A program made the position numbers and the translations under genes. The notes below the pieces were generated by a model. That model did not search any database, was not told the DNA's origin, and worked only from the letters and a program-made list of their open reading frames with translations. A stretch of DNA of 64,000 nt, taken from contig DASTCX010000016.1 of NCBI GenBank assembly GCA_035710745.1, forward strand, positions 220,476 through 284,475, given 5' to 3'. Shown piece after piece: positions 1-8,597 of the stretch. The stretch is from Candidatus Eremiobacteraceae bacterium (GTDB taxonomy: Bacteria > Vulcanimicrobiota > Vulcanimicrobiia > Eremiobacterales > Eremiobacteraceae). Within the stretch, counting starts at the first letter, position 1. Each line of letters starts with the position of its first letter.

Positions 1-168
1 ATCGAGCGCTTCGAGCGGAAGCGGATGGAGCGGAGGCTTTCCACGATAGATGAAGAACTCAACGGGCTCCTGACCCGTGGATTGCCCGTGCCCGACGTGC
101 TGAGAGACGAATATAATTCGCTCACGACGTCGTTGCGTGGGTCTAGGCCGAATGGCAAAGAGGAATGA
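1..168 (+). CDS. C-terminal end of a protein, probably DNA primase
   Basis: The window opens inside a reading frame that runs from base 1 to a TGA at 166-168, giving 55 residues. They are charged and helical ([20 protein letters not shown] at the start), with a later LRDEYNSL motif. The stop lies 17 nt inside the following sigma factor gene, which points to translational coupling. A basic helical tail directly upstream of rpoD fits the C-terminal helicase-binding domain of DnaG in the common dnaG-rpoD order. The identification rests on position and composition only, because no catalytic part is in the window. Confidence 0.55.
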   Translation: MERFERKRMERRLSTIDEELNGLLTRGLPVPDVLRDEYNSLTTSLRGSRPNGKEE

Positions 169-1426
169 CCCCTTAGCGATGTCCCCCCGCAGCTCGAAAC
201 GCCCAGCAGACGACGATCAACCGAAGGACCCGAACCCGCAGCAACCCGACGCTGCTGCGGCCGCCGCTGCACGCGCTACAGCGGTCAAGTCGCTCATCGA
301 ACGCGGCAAGAAAAAAGGCTCGCTGACCTACGACGAGGTCGCAGCGGTCTCTGCACAATTCGACGAGGACGATCCCGAGAAGAGCAACGAGCTCGTCGAA
401 GAGATCATGGCGGCGGGCATCGAGATCACCGAGTTGCCTGAAGTCGGCGCGGAAGAGAAGGAAGACGCGGAGACAGAGCCCACGCCGGTCGAAGAGCCGA
501 CCGACGAAAGCCTGCTGCCTCCGGGCATGTCGCTCGACGATCCGGTCAGGCTGTATCTCAAAGAGATCGGGCGCGTGCCGCTGCTCGATATGGCGCAGGA
601 ACAGGAGCTCGCTCGCGCCATCGAGCGCGCCGAAGAAGAGACCGATCGCGCGAAGAACAACGGCGGCGCCGCGAACCCGCTCATCATCGAAGCCGGCGAG
701 GCGGCGAAGCGCCATCTGACCGAGGCGAACCTGCGACTCGTCGTCAGCATCGCGCGCAAGTATGTCGGACGAGGCATGCTCTTCCTCGACCTCATCCAGG
801 AAGGCAACCTCGGCCTGATCCGTGCGGTCGAGAAGTTCGACTACAAAAAGGGTTACAAGTTCTCGACGTATGCGACGTGGTGGATCCGCCAGGCGATCAC
901 CCGCGCGCTCGCCGATCAGGCGCGAACGATCCGCATCCCGGTGCACATGGTCGAGACGATCAATCGGCTCGTCAAGATATCGCGTCAGTTGCTCCAAGAG
1001 CTCGGCCGCGATCCGTCGGTGGAAGAGATCGCCAAAGAGATGAGCCTCTCGGCCGACAAGGTGCGCGAAGTCATGAAGATCGCGCAAGAGCCGATCTCGC
1101 TCGAGACGCCGATCGGCGCGGAAGAAGACAGCCATCTCGGCGACTTCATCGAGGATCCGGAAGCGATCGCTCCGGCTGAAGCCGCGTCGGTGACGATGCT
1201 CAAGCAGAAGATGGGCGACGTGCTGCGCAATCTCACCGATCGCGAACGCAAAGTGCTCGTCCTGCGATTCGGTTTGGAAGACGGTCACCAGCGGACGCTC
1301 GAGGAAGTCGGCCAGGAATTCGGCGTGACGCGCGAGCGCATCCGGCAGATCGAGGCGAAGGCTCTGCGTAAGCTACGCCATCCCAGCCGTGGCAAAGCGC
1401 TGAAGGACTACTGGCAAGCGGACTAA
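152..1426 (+). CDS. rpoD: Primary RNA polymerase sigma factor (RpoD/SigA)
   Basis: This is the housekeeping sigma-70 factor, which directs core RNA polymerase to -35/-10 promoters. From the ATG at 152 it has 424 residues. A region 1.1-like segment (around 40-90) is followed by an acidic linker and region 1.2 ([17 protein letters not shown]). Region 2 contains the -10-binding block with [16 protein letters not shown], then come region 3 and a region 4 helix-turn-helix ending in [19 protein letters not shown]. The length and the near-consensus regions 2 and 4 place it in the essential group 1 sigmas. A GTG at 137 is an alternative start in the same frame. The start overlaps the preceding gene by 17 nt. 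Confidence 0.97.
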   Translation: MAKRNDPLAMSPRSSKRPADDDQPKDPNPQQPDAAAAAAARATAVKSLIERGKKKGSLTYDEVAAVSAQFDEDDPEKSNELVEEIMAAGIEITELPEVGAEEKEDAETEPTPVEEPTDESLLPPGMSLDDPVRLYLKEIGRVPLLDMAQEQELARAIERAEEETDRAKNNGGAANPLIIEAGEAAKRHLTEANLRLVVSIARKYVGRGMLFLDLIQEGNLGLIRAVEKFDYKKGYKFSTYATWWIRQAITRALADQARTIRIPVHMVETINRLVKISRQLLQELGRDPSVEEIAKEMSLSADKVREVMKIAQEPISLETPIGAEEDSHLGDFIEDPEAIAPAEAASVTMLKQKMGDVLRNLTDRERKVLVLRFGLEDGHQRTLEEVGQEFGVTRERIRQIEAKALRKLRHPSRGKALKDYWQAD

Positions 1427-1428
1427 CG

Positions 1429-1740
1429 CTACGTCTTTTTCGACGCCTTCTTGCCTTCTTCGATCAGCTTCTTGACTTTTTGACCGCCGATCTGTCCGAT
1501 CGTCTCGTAGAATTTCGGCCCGTAGCGATTGCGCGTCGCTTCGCCGCCCTTCTTGCCGCCGAGCTTGCCGATGTTCTCGTAGAACTCGTGTCCGTGCGAG
1601 TGTTTCGTCGCCTCGCCGCCCTTGCGGCCGATGCGCTCGTAGAACTCCGAGCCATAGCGCTGCTTGACGGTCTGGCCGCCCTTGCGGCCGGCCTCGCGGA
1701 CCGTCATGCCTTCGGAGGGTTTTTGATTTTTCGATGCCAT
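1429..1740 (-). CDS. KGG-repeat stress-induced protein
   Basis: A 103-residue, very basic hydrophilic protein with tandem KGG modules. Three copies of a pattern like GRKGGQTVKQRYGSEFYERIG follow each other, with variants GGEATKHSHGHEFYENIGKLGG and GGEATRNRYGPKFYETIG, before a Lys-rich tail. This is the KGG / con-10 / plant LEA group 1 (Em) type found in E. coli YciG-like proteins, generally linked to stationary phase, desiccation or general stress. The ATG at 1740 starts MASKNQK; a GTG at 1785 would add 15 residues that do not look conserved. Its stop lies 2 nt from the end of rpoD, so the two genes converge, and it diverges from the HEAT-cyclophilin gene. Confidence 0.85.
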   Translation of the reverse strand: MASKNQKPSEGMTVREAGRKGGQTVKQRYGSEFYERIGRKGGEATKHSHGHEFYENIGKLGGKKGGEATRNRYGPKFYETIGQIGGQKVKKLIEEGKKASKKT

Positions 1741-1906
1741 GAAGAATTTGGGGACCCTTGCTTGAACTGTTGCCCTACCTGACACATTCTACGCATGCTC
1801 GGCGGAGATAACTCTCGGGACGACGCACGGTGCGGTACAAGGCCCCGTCCTCGTATGCGACTAATGCCGCGGCGACGATGACGAGACCACGACGCAGGGG
1901 GTTTTC

Positions 1907-3550
1907 ATGCGGGCTTTGATGACGCGCCGATTCTCTTCTATCTTGGTGCTCGCAACGGTTTGCGTGGCGCTGCCGCTGGCGTTAGCCGCGGCGCCGACGC
2001 CCGCGCCTTCGGGTTCGCACCTCGCATTGCCGTCGCCGTCGCCGCACGCGTCGGCAACCACGGCGCCCGCGCCGACGCCTACTCCGGTAACGAACATACT
2101 CCCGCCGCCGTCTCCCAGCATTCCGGCGACGACAACGCTCGGCAGGATCGGCGCGCTCGAGCGCGCCGGCGCCGGACCGTTGAAGTCGAACGATCATCAT
2201 CCGCGTCGCACGACGTCGCCGTCGGCGCTGACTTCGTATTTGAAAGACAGCGATCCCGAAGTGCAAGCCCGCGCGGCGATCGCGATCGGTCGACTGCGTT
2301 ATTCATCTGGTGTCGGTCCGCTCGTCGACGTCTTGCAAAGCCAGACCGCATCCGATGACGTCAAGGCCGCTGCGGCCTTCGCGCTTGGCGTCATCCATTC
2401 GACCGATGCGACGGCGGCGCTCACGGCAGCCGCGCTGCACGGATCGTCTCAGGTCGCCGGCGCCGCAGCCGACTCTCTCGGCCGCATCGGCGGCGACTCG
2501 GTGATCGACACGCTCGACCGGCTCGTCAAATCGCGCGATCCGTACGTCCGCGGCATGGCGGCGATCGGGTTAGGCGAGGCGACGACGACGATCGGGCCGC
2601 CGCGGCCCATCGACAGCGCGTACCGGATCAACGCCGGCGTCGCCGTCGCGAGCGCGCTTCAATACGAGCGCGATCCGGAGGCGAAGTGGCGCGAGGCGTG
2701 GGCGATCGGCAGGTCGTTGTACGACGTCGATCAGCAAAGCTTGCGCGCGATGCTCGCCGATCCTCAAGAGCTCGTCCGGCAGTACGCGGCGCAGGGCATG
2801 CGCCGGCTCAAAGATCCGAAGTATGCGCTTGCGCTCCATCTCGCCGTGAACGATCCGTCGTGGCGCGTGCGCGTCGAAGTCGCGCGTGCGCTCGCGGTGT
2901 TCCGCGACAACACGCGGGTCGATCTGACGCCGCCGTCGATCCCGTCGAGCGATCAACAGATGCCGAAGGCGCTGCCTACATCGGCGCCGTACGGGCCGCA
3001 TCCGCAAGTCGCCGTCGTGACGAGCAAGGGCATCATCGTCATCGAGATGTTCCCGGACGAAGCACCGTACAACGTCGACAACTTCCTCTATCTCGTCGAT
3101 CGCGGATACTACAATAACCAACAGCTCTTCCGCGTCATCCAGAATTTCGTGATCCAAGGCGGCGATCCGACGAACGGCGGCGCCGACGGCGGCCCCGGCT
3201 ACTCGGTGCCGGCGGAGCTCGATCCGCTGCAGCAACTGACCGGCGTGCTTGCACTGGGTCTGGATTATCCGGACAACATCCATGCCGACGTCGATTCGGG
3301 CGGCAGCCAGTTCTACATCACTGAGTCGCCGCAGCTCCACCTCGACGTCAACTTCACGACGATGGGGCGCGTCGTGAGAGGCATGGCGGTCGTCGACGCG
3401 ATCCGCGTCCACGACGCCGAGAGCGCTGCAGATCGCGCGAAACCGGCGGACATCGTCCGCCGGATGTTCCGCTGCGAACCGGTCACGCCGCAGACCGACG
3501 ACATCGAGAAGCTCTTGCGCACGAAAGAGATCGGCTACAACGCCCAATGA
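1907..3550 (+). CDS. Secreted HEAT-repeat / cyclophilin-type peptidyl-prolyl isomerase fusion
   Basis: 547 residues. A signal peptide (about 1-28, hydrophobic core LVLATVCVALPLALAAA) is followed by a Pro/Thr/Ser-rich linker to about 75. Several HEAT-like helical repeats (about 105-345, e.g. DPEVQARAAIAIGRL and DPYVRGMAAIGLGEA) come next. From about 368 there is a bacterial cyclophilin domain: VTSKGIIVIEMFPDEAPYNV, then FRVIQNFVIQGGDP, then GSQFYITE. These are the landmark Arg, Phe and Gln positions of an active peptidyl-prolyl cis-trans isomerase. It probably acts outside the cytoplasmic membrane on folding of exported proteins, with the HEAT part as a docking surface; that role is inferred. 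It stands alone, divergent from the KGG gene. Confidence 0.9.
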   Translation: MRALMTRRFSSILVLATVCVALPLALAAAPTPAPSGSHLALPSPSPHASATTAPAPTPTPVTNILPPPSPSIPATTTLGRIGALERAGAGPLKSNDHHPRRTTSPSALTSYLKDSDPEVQARAAIAIGRLRYSSGVGPLVDVLQSQTASDDVKAAAAFALGVIHSTDATAALTAAALHGSSQVAGAAADSLGRIGGDSVIDTLDRLVKSRDPYVRGMAAIGLGEATTTIGPPRPIDSAYRINAGVAVASALQYERDPEAKWREAWAIGRSLYDVDQQSLRAMLADPQELVRQYAAQGMRRLKDPKYALALHLAVNDPSWRVRVEVARALAVFRDNTRVDLTPPSIPSSDQQMPKALPTSAPYGPHPQVAVVTSKGIIVIEMFPDEAPYNVDNFLYLVDRGYYNNQQLFRVIQNFVIQGGDPTNGGADGGPGYSVPAELDPLQQLTGVLALGLDYPDNIHADVDSGGSQFYITESPQLHLDVNFTTMGRVVRGMAVVDAIRVHDAESAADRAKPADIVRRMFRCEPVTPQTDDIEKLLRTKEIGYNAQ

Positions 3551-3570
3551 CCTAAACACGATCTGATGGA

Positions 3571-3595
3571 GCGGTCGACCTTTACGGTCGACCGC
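3571..3595 (+). repeat. Oriented palindrome, copy 1
   Basis: Arms GCGGTCGACC (3571-3580) and GGTCGACCGC (3586-3595) flank a TTTAC loop. GGA precedes it and CGCGGCC follows, the flanks shared by forward copies of this family. It lies between the cyclophilin gene and the flagellar operon. Confidence 0.93.
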
Positions 3596-3660
3596 CGCGG
3601 CCTAGCCATTTACGACCGCGTCGCAACCCGTTCACAAGCGCCTCCTACATTATAGACCGG

Positions 3661-3669
3661 TAGGAGGTG
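3661..3669 (+). promoter_or_regulatory. Strong Shine-Dalgarno site of the flagellar operon
   Basis: TAGGAGGTG matches the anti-Shine-Dalgarno almost perfectly and sits about 10 nt before the ATG at 3679. It decides that start over the in-frame GTG at 3667. Confidence 0.8.
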
Positions 3670-3678
3670 CTTGCCTTT

Positions 3679-4230
3679 ATGGACTCTGCGCAACCAGCGC
3701 CGGCCGTCACCGCGAACGCGAATAGCTCGAGCAAAAAGCCTGTCCAGGCGGACGCCGCCTTTTCGCGAGCACTCAGCGAGGGCCTCAACGACGTCGCATT
3801 CGCGTTCGATGGCGCCTTCCGCCCGGCTGATTCGATGTCGCTCGCGGAGCGTGCGGCCTACGGCCTGAGATCCAAAGAACACACTGTCAGTCATCGCAAA
3901 GCATCCGCGCCGGCGCATGGCGTGGGGGCGGCATCTCCCGATCGACACCGAGTACATGAGCGCGCGCCGCGACCGTTCGACGCGGCACCGCGCGCGATCC
4001 ATGGTGATCGCATCGCGATCGCCGTTCCAGCGGCGGCCGCTGTCGAAGAGGTTCGGCGAGAGGCGCGGCTGCGGCACGCCTCATCGTCGGACGCGCTGCC
4101 GGATCGCGCGCGCCAAGGTCGATTCGTCGGCTATTCGGGTTTGTGCACTTCCGCAAAAGTCGGGCAGGCGCGACTCGACGTGATGGTAAGCGGTGGCGGC
4201 ATTGCGAGCGTGATGCAATGGATGCGGTAG
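3679..4230 (+). CDS. Unknown protein, first gene of the flagellar operon
   Basis: 183 residues with no recognised domain. It is rich in Ala, Arg, Ser and Pro, has no signal peptide or membrane segment, and starts MDSAQPAPAVTANANSSSKK after a strong Shine-Dalgarno site. It overlaps the next gene, a flagellar rod/hook-type protein, by 13 nt and so is probably co-translated with it. Position and low complexity would suit an export chaperone or hook-length-type flagellar accessory protein, but nothing in the sequence proves that. Parts have a skewed composition and I cannot exclude that the 3' half is a poorly conserved spacer. Confidence 0.6.
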   Translation: MDSAQPAPAVTANANSSSKKPVQADAAFSRALSEGLNDVAFAFDGAFRPADSMSLAERAAYGLRSKEHTVSHRKASAPAHGVGAASPDRHRVHERAPRPFDAAPRAIHGDRIAIAVPAAAAVEEVRREARLRHASSSDALPDRARQGRFVGYSGLCTSAKVGQARLDVMVSGGGIASVMQWMR

Positions 4231-4913
4231 CATCCGAAGTCGACGCTTTGACCGCCGACGCGCGACGGGCGGCGCATGTGGGAGCGATCGGCGATGCCCC
4301 CGATCATCCGGGATCGATTGTGACGAAGCCGGTCGAAAGCGTATTCGTGCCGACGACTCCATCCGCATCGCCGCTTGCGGTCTCAATCGATGGCTCCGGG
4401 TTTTTCGTCGTCTCGCGCGCGGGGCGAACGTTTTATACGCGCCTCGGAGACTTCCGTTTCGACGAACATGGTAAACTCGTCGATGGCGAAGGTCGATCGG
4501 TGCTCGGTCTTCCTGTGTTCCATGCCGCGCATCCCGGACCGCTCGTACAGATCGAGCGACGCGACGCCAAGGCCGCCTCCATCGACGCAAACGGAAATGT
4601 GTTAGTCAATGGCGCGAGCGGACCGGAAACGATCGGGCGACTGGCGCTCGCGGTCTTTCCGGCTCCCGAGCGCCTTCGACGGATCGACGACACCTCGTTG
4701 CGCTCGACCGCGGAGTCCGGCGATCCGCAATTCATCGCGCCAGGAGCACCAAACGTCGGCCGACTGAAAACGCACGCGCTCGAAAATGCGCTCGTCAACG
4801 TCGCGGGCGATCTCGAAGGGATGTGGCGTGCGCAGCGACGAGGCGAGACACAGGCGGCGTCGGCTGCAGCGGAAGATTCGTGCCAGCGAGCCGTGTTGGC
4901 TTTGGTCCGTTGA
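4218..4913 (+). CDS. Flagellar rod/hook family protein (FlgF/FlgG-like)
   Basis: 231 residues. The centre carries the hallmark of the FlgE/FlgF/FlgG family: SIDGSGFFVVSR, then YTRLGDFRFDEHGKLVDGEG, then VLGLPV. The C-terminus has the amphipathic helix (ENALVNVAGDLEGMWRAQR) used for packing in the axial rod or hook. The protein is slightly shorter than typical FlgF or FlgG (about 250-260), and the N-terminal helix is less canonical, so the exact member cannot be named. The ATG at 4218 lies inside the end of the preceding gene; upstream in-frame codons look non-coding. The next gene begins at its stop codon. Confidence 0.8.
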   Translation: MDAVASEVDALTADARRAAHVGAIGDAPDHPGSIVTKPVESVFVPTTPSASPLAVSIDGSGFFVVSRAGRTFYTRLGDFRFDEHGKLVDGEGRSVLGLPVFHAAHPGPLVQIERRDAKAASIDANGNVLVNGASGPETIGRLALAVFPAPERLRRIDDTSLRSTAESGDPQFIAPGAPNVGRLKTHALENALVNVAGDLEGMWRAQRRGETQAASAAAEDSCQRAVLALVR

Positions 4914-5638
4914 AGCGGCCTGTCTGGAAGCGCCATCGGTCCGAACGCGCGACCGTTGCGGACCCGGCCCCCGCTCTGTTGGCGCGCGCGGCGGCGGCGA
5001 TCGAAGCGCAGGCACCTAAGGCGCTCAAGGGACGTGGTTCGGTCGTCGGTCAAACGCCGGCGCAGCGCTCATTGACGGCAGAAGAAATCGAATCTGCCCA
5101 CGTTTGGCACAGCGACGATGGCGACGGCCTCGACTTGTGGTGCATTCTCGGCCTCGGCGGTGCACGCACGCTTCTGGGCATCGTCCTTCACGGGCCAGCG
5201 GGCGACGAGCCGACGCCCCTAGAGCGGAACATCGTCCGCGAGACCGTCGAGCGGTTGTTGGCGGCGACCGGTCGCGTCTGGGAAGAGCAAGCGGCATCGA
5301 GGCTGCCGGTGCTCCCTGGCTGGTGCTGCCGCTTGGACCTGACGGACGCCCTCGGCGCAAAGTCGACGTTCACGCTGATCGCTCCCCAGCGCTGCGCTCC
5401 GACGCGAAAAGTCGAGCGAGTCGATCTCCGAGCGATTCCCGTCAAGCTCGATGCCTCGTTGCCGGCCACCCAGATGCGGGTCGACGCCATCGCCTGCTGG
5501 AGCAAAGGCGACGTCATCACGTTGGCGTGCGCGCCCGATGTGCAGGCGAGTCTGCGCGCGGGCGTCGCATACGTTGCGGCCGGCTCGCTTGGCGCGTCGC
5601 GCGGAAAACGCGCGATTCTCGTGACGCGCTCCGCCTGA
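4910..5638 (+). CDS. FliM-like flagellar motor switch protein (divergent)
   Basis: 242 residues from a TTG that overlaps the previous stop (TTGA at 4910-4913). The C-terminal 70 residues fit a SpoA (surface presentation of antigens) domain, with VKLDASLPATQMRVDAI, then WSKGDVITLACAPDV and a glycine-rich end. The middle (about 85-170) could correspond to the CheC-like part of FliM, but the short N-terminus lacks an obvious LSQxEID CheY-binding motif. It is followed 1 nt later by the FliN gene, the usual fliM-fliN order. A longer start at 4823 would overlap the upstream gene by 91 nt and is less likely. Confidence 0.7.
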   Translation: MKRPVWKRHRSERATVADPAPALLARAAAAIEAQAPKALKGRGSVVGQTPAQRSLTAEEIESAHVWHSDDGDGLDLWCILGLGGARTLLGIVLHGPAGDEPTPLERNIVRETVERLLAATGRVWEEQAASRLPVLPGWCCRLDLTDALGAKSTFTLIAPQRCAPTRKVERVDLRAIPVKLDASLPATQMRVDAIACWSKGDVITLACAPDVQASLRAGVAYVAAGSLGASRGKRAILVTRSA

Positions 5639-5639
5639 A

Positions 5640-5903
5640 ATGGACGAGTCGATCGCCGGTGCAGACCGAGCGCCGTACGCAGCGCTCGGCGAGATCGAGG
5701 TGACGGTCGCAGTTCGCCTCGGCGGGGTACGTATGCCGCTGCACGCCGCCGCCGAGCTCGGCGAAGGATCGCTCGTGACCCTCGACTGCACGCCGGAATC
5801 GCCCGTCGCGCTCCTGGTCAATGGTGTTGCGATCGCGCGCGGCGAGCTCGTCGTCACCGAGGACGGCGCGCTCGCGGTGGAGATATCGGACGTCAAGCGA
5901 TGA
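5640..5903 (+). CDS. fliN: Flagellar motor switch protein FliN
   Basis: 87 residues forming essentially one SpoA domain. It has VTVAVRLGGVRMPL, then ELGEGSLVTLDC, then PVALLVNGVAIARGELVVTE near the end, the typical FliN strand order. FliN forms the bottom of the C-ring and helps dock the export ATPase complex. The ATG follows the FliM-like stop by 1 nt, and its own stop overlaps fliP as ATGA, so tight translational coupling is expected. It is a minimal FliN without the N-terminal extension seen in many proteobacteria. Confidence 0.87.
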   Translation: MDESIAGADRAPYAALGEIEVTVAVRLGGVRMPLHAAAELGEGSLVTLDCTPESPVALLVNGVAIARGELVVTEDGALAVEISDVKR

Positions 5904-6556
5904 CGGAGATCATCGATCGCGCCGTGTCGCACCCGGCGGGCTCGCCGGTCGACTTGCTCGTCGCGCTCTTCCTGCTCGGCATGCTTCCGCTGCTCGCCGT
6001 GTCCGTCACGTCGTTCACGAGGATCATCGTCGTCCTCGGCTTGTTGCGCGCATCGCTCGGAGCGTCGTCGCTGCCGCCGAACATCGTGCTCGCAGGGTTA
6101 GCGATGATGCTCACGTGCGTCGTCATGGCTCCGACCTTCGCGCGCGTACAGCAGGCGGCGATCGAGCCGCTCGGCGCGAAGCGGATCGCTCCCGCGCAAG
6201 CGATCGCGCGCGGCGCGGCTCCGCTACGCAGCTTCATGCTTGCCCAATCGCGCGCGTCCGACGTCGAGTCGTTCGAGCGGATGGAACGTTCGAAGCAAAC
6301 CCGCGTGGCGGACGCGCCCTTCACCGCGGTCGCACCCGCGTTCCTCATCGGCGAGCTTCGCGCCGCGTTCGCGATGGGATTCGCACTCGCGCTGCCGTTC
6401 GCCGTCGTCGATATCGTCGTCGCCGCCGTTCTCATGTCCCTTGGGATGTACATGGTATCGCCGGCAGCGATCTCGCTACCGATCAAGCTGTTGTTATTCG
6501 TGGTCGCCGACGGGTGGGCGCTCGTCGCCGGGGCGCTCGTCGCGTCGTATCGCTAG
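5900..6556 (+). CDS. fliP: Flagellar export gate protein FliP
   Basis: 218 residues with four membrane segments. The signature VTSFTRIIVVLGLLRASLG followed by PPNIVLAGLAMML is diagnostic for the FliP/YscR family. The C-terminal half has GELRAAFAMGFALALPF and the family-typical LGMYMVSP. FliP forms the core of the FliPQR export gate in the basal body membrane. It lacks a clear cleavable signal peptide. The start ATG overlaps the fliN stop. Confidence 0.97.
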   Translation: MTEIIDRAVSHPAGSPVDLLVALFLLGMLPLLAVSVTSFTRIIVVLGLLRASLGASSLPPNIVLAGLAMMLTCVVMAPTFARVQQAAIEPLGAKRIAPAQAIARGAAPLRSFMLAQSRASDVESFERMERSKQTRVADAPFTAVAPAFLIGELRAAFAMGFALALPFAVVDIVVAAVLMSLGMYMVSPAAISLPIKLLLFVVADGWALVAGALVASYR

Positions 6557-6566
6557 AGCGCCTCAC

Positions 6567-6836
6567 GTGGAGAGCATCGCGGTCTCGCTGATGACCCAAG
6601 CGCTGAGAACGGCGGCTCTCATCGCGCTGCCCGCCGTGATCGTCGTCGCGATCGTCGGCGTCGTCATCGGCTTACTCCAAACCCTCGTCCAGGTCCAAGA
6701 CCAAAACGTCGCCTTCGCGCCGAAACTCGGCACGATCGCCCTTCTCGTATCCGTCGCCGGACCGGCCGCGTTCTCGCTTCTGGAGATGCTGCTCGTCGGT
6801 GCCATCCACGCGCTGCCCGAAATCGCACGCGTGTGA
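6567..6836 (+). CDS. fliQ: Flagellar export gate protein FliQ
   Basis: 89 residues, exactly the usual length, with two membrane helices. The first is around AALIALPAVIVVAIVGVVIG. The conserved LLQTLVQVQDQNVAFAPKL connector follows, then the second helix. The GTG at 6567 (MESIAVSLMTQAL) lies 10 nt after the fliP stop. Its TGA overlaps the fliR GTG. FliQ packs around FliP and FliR in the export gate. Confidence 0.95.
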   Translation: MESIAVSLMTQALRTAALIALPAVIVVAIVGVVIGLLQTLVQVQDQNVAFAPKLGTIALLVSVAGPAAFSLLEMLLVGAIHALPEIARV

Positions 6837-7534
6837 TCGATCAGCACGTCGTGCCGGACGTATGGATCGCCGCTTTCGTCCGAGCGAGCGCGTTCGCCGC
6901 GACCGCGCCGATCGTCGGATCCGGCGCCGTTCCCCGCATCGTTCGCGGTGGGCTCGCTCTGACGATCGTGCCCGTCCTAGCCGAAAGGCTTCCGCACGAT
7001 CGCGGCCTTGCGGCGTGGCCCGAGCAAGCGATCGTCGGCGCAGCGTTCGGCGTCGCAGCCGCGATGGTCGCAGCCGCCGTGTCGGCGGCCGGATCGGTCA
7101 TCGATTCTTCGATGGCGACGCGGCCGTTCGGCCGCGACAGCATCTTCGGCGGCCAGCAGGGACCGCTAGGCCGCCTATACTCGCTCGCGTTCGCAGCGAT
7201 ATTCCTATCGTCGGGTGCGATGACGCACCTCTGCTCGCGGCTCGTCGACGCATCGTCGTCGGCGATGCACGTCATGTCGGTCCGCGGTGCCGCGACTCTC
7301 GTCGCCGAAAGTTTCGAAGCGTCCCTCGACATCGTAGCGCCTGCGATCGCGGCGCAGCTCATCGCGACACTCGCGACCGCGATGGCAGCGCGGGCAGCGC
7401 CGCGGATCAACGGGCTCATGCTCGCTTCTCCTGCCGCGACCATGGCGGTGCTGGTCGTCGTGCTCGCCGGTGTCGCGCCGGCGTTTCGCGGGCTCGCGCG
7501 AGTCGCGTGGTCGAGCGCATCGACCGTGCCGTGA
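6833..7534 (+). CDS. fliR: Flagellar export gate protein FliR
   Basis: 233 residues, five to six predicted membrane helices, opening with WIAAFVRASAFAATAPIVGS and a GLALTIVPVL segment typical of FliR. A glycine-rich cytoplasmic turn follows. The GTG at 6833 overlaps the fliQ stop (GTGA). FliR completes the FliPQR complex and contacts FlhB, whose gene starts 1 nt after its stop, as in most bacteria. Confidence 0.93.
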   Translation: MIDQHVVPDVWIAAFVRASAFAATAPIVGSGAVPRIVRGGLALTIVPVLAERLPHDRGLAAWPEQAIVGAAFGVAAAMVAAAVSAAGSVIDSSMATRPFGRDSIFGGQQGPLGRLYSLAFAAIFLSSGAMTHLCSRLVDASSSAMHVMSVRGAATLVAESFEASLDIVAPAIAAQLIATLATAMAARAAPRINGLMLASPAATMAVLVVVLAGVAPAFRGLARVAWSSASTVP

Positions 7535-7535
7535 T

Positions 7536-8597
7536 ATGAGCGACGGGCACGAACGGTCCGAGCCGGCGACGCCGAAACGGCGAGAGCGTGCTCGGCGCGA
7601 AGGCGATCGTCCGCGAAGCACGCTCGCTCCGTCCGCGCTCGCGATCTCGTGCGCGATCATTCCCGCGCTATACGGCACCGGGTTCGCTTCGTCGTGGATC
7701 GCCGCATTCGCCGCTGCGGCGGACCTCGCCGCCGAGGCAGGGGCGCGCCGGATCGCACCGGTGCAGACCTTCGTCGTCGCGACGACCCCCGCGGAATGGA
7801 TCGTCTGTCTTCTCGCGTGCCTCGGTTCCACACTCGCAGCGGTCGGATCTGGCGCCGCATCCGGCGCGCTCGGGTGGTCGCCAGGTTCGATCGGGCCGAA
7901 ATCGTGGAGTCGAGCATTCCGACTGCGGCCGCCTATCGATTTCGAAACGTTCATGCAGACGCTCGTATCGGCGATCGCCGCCGTGGCGGTCGTCGTCGCC
8001 GCGCTGCCGGCGGTGGCCGATGTCGTCGAGCATGTCGGCGGCAGCTCGTGGCGATCGACGACCATGGTGCTCTCGGACGCTCTATATGGTCTGTGGTGGC
8101 GAGTCAGCGCGGCCTTGTGCGTCATCGCCGTCGCGGAAGTCGCGATCGCGCGCCGTCGGCACGCGACGCGCCTACGGATGACACTCCGTGAAGTCCGCGA
8201 CGAACGCACCGAGCAGGAGGGTAAGCCGGAAACCCGATCGAGGCGCCGCGGAATCGCCATACGTCGCGCGAAGAGGATACGGCTCGAAGCGCTACGCCGT
8301 GCATCGGCCGTCATAGCGAATCCGACGCACGTCGCCGTCGCGCTTCGGTACGATCCTCCCGGAATCGACGTCCCCGTCGTCGTCGCCGCCGGCGCCGGTT
8401 TGGCGGCGACGTTCGTCCGCACGATCGCGGCATATCACGAGATCCCGGTCATCGAATCGCCGGAGTTGGCACGGGCGGTCTTCGCGCGCGTCGACATCGA
8501 CGAGCCGGTCCCCGAAGAATTCTACGCCGCGATCGCGGCGATCTTCGCGTGGCTGATGCGCACACGTGGGCGGCTTGGCGGAAATCCGGATCGGTGA
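7536..8597 (+). CDS. flhB: Flagellar export switch protein FlhB
   Basis: 353 residues. The N-terminus (SEPATPKRRERARREGD) is the canonical FlhB opening, followed by about four membrane helices. The cytoplasmic domain contains the autocleavage motif NPTH at about 262-265, preceded by RRASAVIA and followed by VAVALRYDP. Cleavage there switches export from rod/hook to filament substrates. The ATG at 7536 is chosen because the canonical N-terminus starts there; a longer frame upstream only covers fliR sequence. It overlaps flhA by 4 nt. Confidence 0.96.
   Translation: MSDGHERSEPATPKRRERARREGDRPRSTLAPSALAISCAIIPALYGTGFASSWIAAFAAAADLAAEAGARRIAPVQTFVVATTPAEWIVCLLACLGSTLAAVGSGAASGALGWSPGSIGPKSWSRAFRLRPPIDFETFMQTLVSAIAAVAVVVAALPAVADVVEHVGGSSWRSTTMVLSDALYGLWWRVSAALCVIAVAEVAIARRRHATRLRMTLREVRDERTEQEGKPETRSRRRGIAIRRAKRIRLEALRRASAVIANPTHVAVALRYDPPGIDVPVVVAAGAGLAATFVRTIAAYHEIPVIESPELARAVFARVDIDEPVPEEFYAAIAAIFAWLMRTRGRLGGNPDR

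Noticed and set aside
173..1288. A long open frame on the minus strand opposite the sigma factor gene
   Set aside because: It mirrors the codon pattern of the real gene; its translation is Arg/Asp/His-rich with no domain. Similar long antisense frames occur opposite most high-GC genes here.
3571..3595. The palindromes as plain intrinsic terminators
   Set aside because: They lack T-runs, occur inside a coding sequence once and in clusters without genes, and have fixed directional flanks. Some may still end transcripts.
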